This document shows, piece by piece, positions 35,158 through 43,998 of a DNA stretch of 43,998 bases. The stretch is taken from contig NW_003119429.1 in the NCBI RefSeq assembly GCF_000003605.2, positions 349,544 through 393,541 of the forward strand, read 5' to 3'. The translations under genes and the position numbers were made by a program. Below the pieces are notes generated by a model. It was not told where the DNA came from and did not search any database. It was given only the letters and a program-made list of their open reading frames with translations. Numbering within the stretch: the first letter of the stretch is position 1; each line of letters starts with the position of its first letter. Source of the DNA: Saccoglossus kowalevskii (Eukaryota > Hemichordata > Enteropneusta > Harrimaniidae).

Positions 35158-35473
35158 GACGTCAATTATTCATGAGTCAGACGGAGAAAGCAGGTACTCT
35201 CAGCAGCACGGCGCATGCGCCGATATATGTTGATCCAGCTGCGGCATGATTGCCGTTAATCTCTTTTCTTGTAGGGTGGAGTATCGGTAGAAAGTTAAAA
35301 TACTTGGATCGGCAAATCGACCGAATGACAATGATTGAACGCAGGCAAATGGCAGGTGCTGGCGATTAGACAATAAGCACGTTGCAAGGAATATCACCTT
35401 TCAGATGCGCAGGACGAGTTCCGACATTCACGCTCTCGCTTTCATTTGATTGGTTGCTATGCAGTGACGTCAC
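35158..35473 (-). promoter_or_regulatory. candidate TATA-less promoter of the EAG gene
   Basis: This stretch lies 0.2-0.5 kb upstream of the EAG start codon. In transcription order it holds a full palindromic CRE TGACGTCA (35472-35465), an inverted CCAAT box seen as ATTGG on the plus strand (35449-35453), a perfect NRF1-like GCGCATGCGC (35211-35220), an AP-1 site TGACTCA (minus strand of 35173-35179) and a CRE-like TGACGTC (minus strand of 35158-35164). CRE, CCAAT and NRF1 sites cluster near start sites of many neuronal, TATA-less genes. The sites are seen directly. Their use as a promoter is inferred from their density and from their position relative to exon 1. The transcription start is not determined. 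Confidence 0.5.
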
Positions 35474-36034
35474 TGTAGTTTACACTGCCAATGATGGAGG
35501 CATATAGGTAGGAACATATCGCCGATTTCTATTTTTCTATATAACTTCTGTGAGGTAATTTACATTATATTGACACAATAAATAAAGCGTTGAGTCTCAG
35601 CCTTAATGCCCCTAGACGGGTGTGACTTAGAAAATATTTAAAACCTAAAAAATGCATTTTCTCATATTCGATTATGTGGATCAACATATTATCCATTGTC
35701 TAATTAATCATAATGGGGGCACATTAATCATCGGGCGATGTAATGTTCCTTGAAAAAGAAGGATGCTTCAAATGTTTTTAAAATCTCATCATGACTAGTT
35801 CATCGCAGGGTTGAACTCAATCACAGCTTGATGGCGTGTTACAGGGTATATATCTTGAATACTTTACTGATGGTTTGGTGTCAGAAAACGACTCGATTTT
35901 AAATCCCCTCCGACTGTGGCTTCAAGTTCATAAGTTCATACCTGATACTAAAAATAAAATCGCTAATGTTATATTAGTCAAGGCCTTGGTTGTTTAATTA
36001 TCACCGTCTTTAAAAAAGATACAAATAAGTAACA

Positions 36035-36058
36035 CAAAAAACAAAACAAAACAAAACA
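36035..36058 (+). repeat. (ACAAA)n microsatellite
   Basis: About four AACAA pentamers in A-rich sequence, upstream of the gene. Confidence 0.93.
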
Positions 36059-39000
36059 TACATGTTATCCCATTTACGCAGAAAACTACTTGTCACGGGT
36101 ATCTGTGAGGCTTCGTTGCAAATGAAAACAAGAATATTTATTATATTATGTGAAATGTATTATTGTTTATTTAAGAAATTAATGCCGGCAAAGACACGGA
36201 CAGGCACGACATTTAATTATATATACATGTATATATTTGCTGATTATTTGAGAAATGGGTGAAAGAGAAAGTGGGAATTGTTTTGCTGTTTAGGGGCACA
36301 GTAACCGATCAGGGATTCAATTTCTTCCGGGGTGAGACTTAAAACAGAAACGTGTTTATGCTCAGTTTTGCCCTTGACAGCCGTCATGTAGGCGTCTCTC
36401 ATTAATGGCATCGATGATGATGTACCAAATGGACTGTATGTAATTATTATGCTGCAATGAGGGAATCTGATTGTCTTCCATTGTAACGGTGTTGTGCGCG
36501 TGCAAAGTCTGCCTGCCGGTAACGCAATGTCAGGGTTAATAGCGAGATGGTTAGCCTTCGTAGTCCATCAGTTTCGGGTGAATAATATTATTCTTAGCGG
36601 CTTAGTTATATATTAAGAAAAGGTGTCATATAAAGAAAATGTCAGGAAAATCAAACAAAACCCCCATTTATATTGTTTGGTGACCATTGTATAAGTGTGT
36701 AACCGACCCGCACAAGTGATGTGTGTTTTTCATCGTGTGATAATTCAGTGGACTTAATCATGTCATTCGCGATCTCGGTCCAATGATGTCATTTCTCTCA
36801 ATTTTAGAGGAGTCAGCCACTAATGAAATAAGACAACAACAACCTGAACATCCTTGGTAAGATGGCGATTGATGTAACAGGTCTGCGTGCACTAACTCAG
36901 GTTGCAATTACGGTTGCTTATAAGACATATCTATGTGCGTGAACGTAATGATATTTTATTTCCTCGTTCTAGCCTCGCATTCAAATCTACTGAACCTCAG
37001 TGCTTTGTGTTGCCGTTACCACGACAACCGCAGCCTCCATATTGTTTTCGACGCCGATTGGATTTCCATCAATATCTAAGGTGGCTCTTTCTACAGCGGT
37101 TAGTGTTTTTTTTATATTTTTTATTAATAGTCCCATAGTCAAAAGTAAAATAAATCACTCTAGATGCATACGCGATTTCCGGTGAAGATCACACACATAA
37201 CATTACTGTACAAATATCTGCCATTTCTTTTTTCCGGATTAAATGTTTTTGTCCTTTTGTGTGTGTGTCTTCATTTCTAATTTTCTTATATTGACCTCGT
37301 GGCTCCGAGGTAGATATCAACAGCTGATTCCAGTGCGCATGATCGGCGTGTGTAAAAAATAATTTTTTAACAAACTAACAACGTCACCTGAAATATAGTA
37401 GCGTCGGCGTATCTACAAATGTGATTAAATTTCAACCTAATCCACAGGACATGAGCCATGTAATCTAATCATAATCTAACACACGTGGATTAGGAATTAA
37501 TTTTATCATGGTAATCACGCGTTGATCAATGTTTCCCTTGTCCAAATATTGTACATTTCAGGCTATTCTGAGCGTGCCATTTTATTTCGTCTCGTAAACA
37601 TCAATTTTGTTTTACGGATTGTTACGTCATCGAATCCAATTGTATACCTTATTTTGAATATTCTTTGTTTGTTTAATTTTATTATGGGTACCATTGTTGA
37701 TACTTCCTGGTCACGTGACAGTGATACTACATTCGCCACCAGAGCTTGTTCCATTGAATTGGTTGGCATGGTACACGAGCTCGTGTTGCTGTCATTTATC
37801 AAAGTTATTAACACTGTTTGTTTAATAACGGGTTTGTTTTGAGACCTGGTGAATTACAGAATAAAATAATAAAACAGTTATCACGAGAAATAGAAAATTT
37901 ACAAGACTGTAAATTTACCAATAAGACGCAAATCGCCGTGCTATGGGTCAAACACCCCCCCCCCCGTCCGTACTGACGATGAACAAAAAAATCTTTCCGA
38001 GAATAGTTTTGATCCACCTCTAACGTTTCATGTTGTGTACACTCATCGTCCGCCTGCACGGTGTTGTTGCCGGAACATTCACCTTGAAAATTCAAGATGT
38101 GTACACTGTGCACGTTCAATGTCGTTTCTGATGAGCGATTATGCCATTAACGCAGATGAAGGCACGTTCCATTGCGGTGTAACAAGTGACACATTGTACA
38201 GGTTTGTGCAGTACTTTCAAATCAAACATGTATCTGCCATTCCACGGTAGTATAGATATATACAGATTATTAATGATGACACGACTAGCTGCGAACGAGG
38301 CTGAATACAAATGTCGGATTCGATCACGTACTCAGATGAATAAATATCACGTAGTACTGAAACCCACTTATTGTCATCTTATCACAGTTGTTTTATATGA
38401 CTCAACAAATGTGCATTAAAATGTAATTCAGATTCCGAGCATACATTTTGTTTGTTATTATTATTTCGTTTTTTCTGTGCTGTGTCAGACACCCACTCAG
38501 GCTTCACTAAAATTATTAATACGAGTGTTTGTTACATTGTTCCCATCTTCAATTTTGTTGAGCATGTATCTGCATTGTCACATTCTTTATTACGTTACCA
38601 AATACAATTTATAATTTTAGGTTATTTTTTTAATGTTTTTTTGTTGTCCTGCGTGAATCGTTCCAGTACTCATACTAGAAAAACAACGTCCAGGAACAGA
38701 AACCTTCGCTGATTGAGAAATACGGCAACCAGTGACACTCTGTACGAATACGTGCGTCGTGATTAACTGTTCAATAAAGGTGTAGATATGTTCAATTATC
38801 TGAGTCAATTATGTTCAAATCACCCTCGAAAGACAACACAATTTTGAGGTTTAATAGTAGTCTTTTTGCGACTTGTTATTAATGGGATAAACATGCATTT
38901 GTCGATCAAACTGGTTGATACGTTTTTTTACGGTATCCAAATCCTCAGCGGCAATCCAGCGGTTTCAGGCTGTTTTCTATCTTCGAAGTTATCATTGGCC

Positions 39001-39093
39001 AAATTGAAATAAAATCGACTGGTGATTTTTCATAATACTAGTACTCTGAAAGTAATATAAAAGGGATTTGAGAAACGCAGGTGCCGCAAACTA

Positions 39094-39135
39094 AATGATA
39101 ATGATGATTATGATTATGATTACGATGACAATGAT
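39094..39135 (+). repeat. GAT/ATT-rich imperfect microsatellite
   Basis: Imperfect repeats of ATGATA, ATGATT and ACGATG over about 42 bases. Confidence 0.85.
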
Positions 39136-39549
39136 CGTAGTATGGGTAGATTCGTACTGTGAGTGGGTACGCTCGTGATAATGATGACACAATTCGCTGA
39201 ACGAAATTTTGTATCCAAGGATACTTTACAGAATTCACGGTTGAAGTCTCCCCGGATATTCCATTCTTCTGTTTGTTTTCAGAGATGAAAGCGACCCCCA
39301 GGGCCTCATCGTGCAATATTGTACTCAATCACTGCCCCCCTTTTGCACAGGTAACGCATGGCTAGTCCTGTACTATGTCATAAGAACAATATATTTATAA
39401 AACGTTAATTGCAAGTGATACATCACTTGATTACGCCATATGTTATCATCGATTCACAGAATGTCTTCTGACTTCGAAGTGTTCGAATAAAAACGCCAAC
39501 GCGCACAACGTGAAGAAAAAACAAAAACATTTCAAGTCAACGATTATTT

Positions 39550-39570
39550 TATATATATATATATATATAT
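39550..39570 (+). repeat. (TA)n microsatellite
   Basis: Twenty-one bases of alternating TA, upstream of the gene. Confidence 0.97.
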
Positions 39571-39951
39571 TGCGGACTAGTATACAAACGTATGTGGTAA
39601 AACGATACAATTAAATGACAACAGATATATTTGTATAATTTAACATTCGGAACAACACGTCCACAATTGTTAAACTCTCATATGCAAGTGCCCGGATGTG
39701 ATGGATTTATGGCTCATGATGCCTTGTCTATGTTATTGTACAAACTGATGATATTTACATTTGTCGTCTTTGCAAACAGCACGTGTGTGCTTTCATAAAG
39801 TGTTTGTTCTGTCTTTATCTTCAAATCACGATCATCCGCATTATTGTATAGTTATTCGCGATACCAGCGTGTGCACAAGTTGGCACTGGCCGCATCGCAC
39901 AGACATCACTATGGAAACTATCGAGTGTTTGAAAACCTAGTTACCCTGAAA

Positions 39952-40083
39952 ATGTGTGTTCACTAAATGTATTCATTTGAGTCAAAGTCATTGAGGTATC
40001 CCACTCGTGCCGCATGTGTGTTCACTAAATGTATTCATTTGAGTCAAAGTCATTGAGGTATCCCACTGGCACTCGTGTCGCAT
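39952..40083 (+). repeat. 62-bp tandem duplication
   Basis: ATGTGTGTTCACTAAATGTA through TCATTGAGGTATCCCACT is duplicated with a 62-base period (starts 39952 and 40014). The second copy has a small insertion (TGGCAC) near its end. It lies upstream of the EAG gene. Confidence 0.93.
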
Positions 40084-43000
40084 GTGGTGCCAATTTTACA
40101 CATCTCCCAAATTTGGCTTTGAATATTCAGGTTCTGGAACACGTTAGAGAACTGTTTGTCACACTTATCTAACCACCTCCATAAATTTCTTGTAGTGAAT
40201 GTGAATTTAATCCCCTCTCTGTAACCCGTAACTTATAATTGAAGGGTTATTCATTATTGTGTAAATAAACACATTAATTAATTTAAATTATGGGGAAGAG
40301 TTGTGTCAAAGGAAGCGCAATTTACCAAAGTTTTTTTTATAGCTAACCTTTTTCAAAAAAACTGAAAGCAAGGAATGGGCAAGGATTGTTTTGTTATTAG
40401 TATTTCTTTATTTCAGGTACATAGCACATAAAGTACACACAAAAAAGAAAACATACTAAAATAAAACTATAACAAACATTTAAACATACAAAAGGCGTCT
40501 GTAATGGCGCCAAAAAGAATCGCAGTTAACGCAATCAGAAATTATACCATTTTTACTTTGAAAACACCGCTTATTAAAATTGTACAATGCTTTTCTCTGT
40601 AGAGATGAACAATTTAAAATATTTCTACTGACACAATTAAAACTAGCACTTGAGGCACGTCTTAGTTTAAAAACTAATTGTATAGCATTATTATTGGCTC
40701 TCTTGTTTTTGGTAACCATGGACACTGCATCAAATCCAGTGGCAATGCATAATACAATAAATACATCTATATATAACATCATAGTACCATTGTATCATTG
40801 TTCCGCCTGGGGTAAGTATATATAACCTACACACTTTCTGCCTGGCGAGGAAGAAAACCGTACAACCATCTTACTGTCTGTGGGCTATGATAGTATTTTA
40901 TGATGCAATACATTATTCGTTGTATGGGAAAGTATAATGGGTGCTCATCGGCAAAACAAATACACCCTGGGAAAACATGCTCTTACGTTTTACATGCTAT
41001 AAATAAGAGCAATTAATATTGATTACGTTGAATTCGGTTATACGTATCCTCTCATAATATAGCTTTGGTATTTCCTCAGCAATTAAGTAAGAAATACTGG
41101 CGGGCTCGAAAAAAACAAAACATTTTCATTTTGGTTGTTATGGGAACGTGGTATTTTTTTATTCCGAAAAAAATCTTCGAGTTAGTGGTATTATTTGACA
41201 ATGTATTGTGAATGTATTTACATAATTAATGATGACGAAAACAAATATGTGAAATGAATCCGATAATACAGGCAGTGATGCATAGCAAGCAATTACAATT
41301 GCTACTTATTTTTGACATTATCGGGCGAATGTAATTTCCACATAGATGTTACATCCGGTGGCTTATGTCATATATCATTTTTTTTGTCATATTTTGTTTT
41401 ATTTTTAATCAAAGATACTGTTAATATTTTACATACTGCCCACGTTATCGATCACATGCCCAGATTTTTTTGCAATAAATCGAGTGATGCTTAACAGATT
41501 AGTTTAATGTATCTAACCACCGACTAAGTGACTGATGGACGCACTACCGTGATTTTCTTCCCTGAAATTGCTGGGTATCTGGTATTAGGGTATGTTGTAG
41601 TTATTAAACCATAGACATCATGTAATTTCTTTAATACAGCCATATATATATTTTTTTTCTTGCAATTATATGTTTAAAGAATATGTACCAAACCGCCCAC
41701 TCTCCTTGCAGTCACGTCGCCGCCATTTTAAGGTAGAAGCCCATTCATTATTACTGAAAATATCCATAGTTTATTCATTTTGCAGTAAATTTTAGTACTT
41801 AAAAGAATTTCAGGGTCACTAGCCTAATTTTTTAAGAAAATGATGGTTGTATTTTAGTTGTAGTGGTCATTTTGTATTATAACGTTTTTACCATAGGTTC
41901 CCATGGCACAGATATTATGCGTCCATATCTGAAATTTTAGGCTAGTGAAATCTAGTAGGATGAATACAAATATATATTGTGAATGACAGGGTACTGTTTT
42001 TTGTCCTGAATTATTTCAAAAATATGGGTTATAAAATAGGTCAAAAAATGCATTTCACTTTAAGACTGTGGCCTATAGAATTGTCCTAAAAATAGTGATT
42101 TTTGAAAAATATTTTCAAAAGTTTCTCAAAAATTTTCAAAAGAATGTTATTCCATGGTGCCATAGAACAATAGCTCCATAATTTTACTTAATAAAGCAAT
42201 GCATATTTATAACCAACTTTCTCAAAAAATATTAGTAGGCTTTGAATTTCTCTCGATCGTCACAACATTGTTCTAGCCATTGTCGTCTGCACGAATATGC
42301 AAATTGTACATACATATGAATTTGAATAAGTCGCGGACGCACACACTAATGTATGTTGCGTATGTTAATAAGAAAACGCACTGACTCGACATGTTATACA
42401 CACATGCAAATTTTCACTTATTAATAATAATCCAAATTCTTAGCTATTCGTAATAGGTTGAAAAATCTGACACTGCGCATGCTTGTTATTTCTGGTGAGG
42501 TAAGGCGACCTGGATAAGATATAAAAGAAAACTTAATAACAGCAAGTAAAGCAAAACAAAAGAGTCACAAACAACAATAAAAATTAAAATTAAATGAAGC
42601 ATATAACTACATCAGATTTAAATCAGATTGATCGGAAATGTACAAGTCAGTGCCTAAAAACTAGCGTATTGAGTGCGTGTGTATGCCTGGAACACTGAAT
42701 ATTATATACAGCTCCGGACACACTATCAATATAATAAATCCCGGGTTCTCATAACTCGGTAAAACTAAAGACAAATATTGTTTTAAAAAGTCAATCACGC
42801 TAATGTTTCGCGTGAGCCCCAGGCCACGTTAGCAGTGCAAACTGCGCACATTATTTGAAATTGCGTGAGAGACGCGCATCGCCCATTTTGTCCATTAATC
42901 CGTCCTTTTAGTGCAGAATTTCAATCCATTAAACACGAACTTAGCAGTTGATTTAAAAATAGCAACACATTAGGAGAAACTGTGGTACATGAAAATGGGG

Positions 43001-43163
43001 GAAACATTTGTCGTGTTTATGTACTAGTACAGAACTGCGCATGATTACAGTCTATCATTTATTTAATTGTTATATGTCTCTCATTTGTAGAGTTTCTTCT
43101 ATGCATGTTTAAAGATACTGTAAAGTGTGTTGTACGTGGTTATTGGTATTATCGAATAATGCA

Positions 43164-43998
43164 AAACAGGTATTTGACATATAAAACAACTTAAATGACA
43201 TCCAAAACAACCTTTATTACATTCAAAACAACCTTTATTACATCCAAAACAACCTGTATGACATCCAAAACAACCTACATGACTTCCAAAACTGTGTGAC
43301 GCCCAAAACAGCCTATATGCCGGCTAAAACAACCTGTATATGACATCCAAAGCAACCTGTATGACATTGAAAACAACCTGTATGATATACAAAACAACCT
43401 GTACGACAGCTAAGACAAACTGTATGGCATCCAAAACAAACGGTATGACATTCAAAACAACCTGTATTACATCCTAAACAACCTGTATGACGTCAAAATA
43501 ACCAGTATGGCGTCCATAACAACCTGTACGACATCCAAAACAAACTGTATGACTTCCAAAACAACTTGTATGACATTCAAAATAACCGGTATGTCTTCCA
43601 AAAAAACCTGTATGACATCCGAAACAACCTGTATGACATTTAAAACAAACTATATGACATCCTAAACAACCTGTATGACATCTAAAACAACCTGTATTAC
43701 ATCTAAAACAACCTGTATTACATCCAAAACAACCTTTATTACACCCTCAACAACCTGTATGACATCAAAAACACCCTATATTACATCGAAAACAACCTGT
43801 ATGACATACAAAACAACTTGTATGACATCCCAAACAGCCTGTATGACATTTAAAACAAACTGTATGACATTCAAAACAACTTGTATGACATTCAAAACAA
43901 CACGTATGACTTCCAAAACAACCTGTATGACATTCAAAACAACCTGTATGACATCCAAAACAGCCTTTATTACATCCAAAACAACCTTTATGACATAC
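43164..43998. repeat. degenerate 21-bp satellite running off the right edge
   Basis: This tandem array has a consensus of about 21 bp, CCAAAACAACCTGTATGACAT, with roughly 40 degenerate units up to the window end. Frequent variants are TTTATTACAT and AACAAACTG. The unit is seven codons long, so local stretches stay open: on the minus strand a 67-codon frame (43979-43776) reads as repeats of DVIQVVL. Frame-breaking indels and the lack of flanking exon signals argue against coding use. The full length is unknown. Confidence 0.93.

Larger units (their letters stand above)
35480..43163. other. sequence upstream of EAG: no gene recognised
   Basis: AT-rich sequence holding an ACAAA microsatellite (36035-36058), a C-run (37955-37965), a GAT/GATTAT-rich tract (39094-39135), a (TA)n tract (39550-39570) and the 62-bp duplication. 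Several frames of 60-106 codons are open but none resembles a known family. The most coding-like patch is near 36990-37110 on the minus strand (see findings). Whether any of this is 5' UTR or upstream intron of EAG cannot be told. Confidence 0.65.

Noticed and set aside
37522-37842. Plus-strand frame containing SSNPIVYLI, reminiscent of the NPxxY motif of rhodopsin-like receptors
   Set aside because: Only the five-residue motif matches. The expected flanking helix 7 and following basic residues are absent, and an antisense frame is equally open.
40480-40782. Minus-strand 100-codon frame starting with a hydrophobic stretch
   Set aside because: No domain recognised, no flanking exons, and a plus-strand frame overlaps it. 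Not enough to call a gene.
1-43998. tRNA genes or other structured RNA genes
   Set aside because: I looked by eye for tRNA B-box sequences (GGTTCGAATCC-like) and found none convincing. A covariance-model scan would be needed to exclude them.

Overview
This window is animal (metazoan) nuclear DNA. It is AT-rich, its coding sequence is broken into short exons with GT-AG introns, and it carries long minisatellites, foldback-type dispersed repeats, microsatellites and a 50-base assembly gap. No operon-like, prokaryotic or viral gene organisation is seen. The one gene I can support is the minus-strand ortholog of the voltage-gated potassium channel ether-a-go-go (EAG; vertebrate KCNH1/KCNH5). Its protein resembles both vertebrate and fly EAG and lacks the insertion that fly Eag has inside the PAS domain. 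An invertebrate with a single eag gene is therefore likely, but the phylum cannot be fixed from this sequence.

Layout, following the gene from right to left. Exon 1 (34950-34872) encodes the start Met and the PAS-cap. A probable TATA-less promoter lies just upstream at about 35.15-35.48 kb, with CCAAT, CRE, AP-1 and NRF1-like sites. Intron 1 is about 26.3 kb and holds a 52-bp minisatellite of about 3 kb (14847-17810), a 71-bp minisatellite of about 1.7 kb (27688-29421), the assembly gap (22997-23046) and several microsatellites. Exons 2-9 are packed into the leftmost 8.5 kb. They encode the PAS domain (exons 2-3), the post-PAS calmodulin-binding segment (exon 4), S1-S3 (exon 5), S4-S5-pore-S6 with the GFGN filter (exon 6), end of S6 plus C-linker (exon 7), and the cyclic-nucleotide-binding homology domain up to its YNL intrinsic ligand (exons 8-9). 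All nine exons join in phase to give 673 codons with no stop. The C-terminal tail lies beyond the left edge.

The right quarter (35.5-44 kb) lies upstream of the channel gene. It has no gene I can recognise. It contains microsatellites, a 62-bp tandem duplication, a small coding-like island near 37 kb, and a degenerate 21-bp satellite that runs off the right end from about 43.16 kb.

For the hunt, I found no new multi-gene system. The observations most worth following are: the remote first exon and its promoter; the higher-order structure of the two intronic minisatellites; a pair of related terminal-inverted-repeat elements next to exons 7 and 9; a TTAA-flanked foldback element beside the PAS exon; a clear excess of the octamer TCACGTGA; and a 15-bp-arm hairpin near 26.3 kb.
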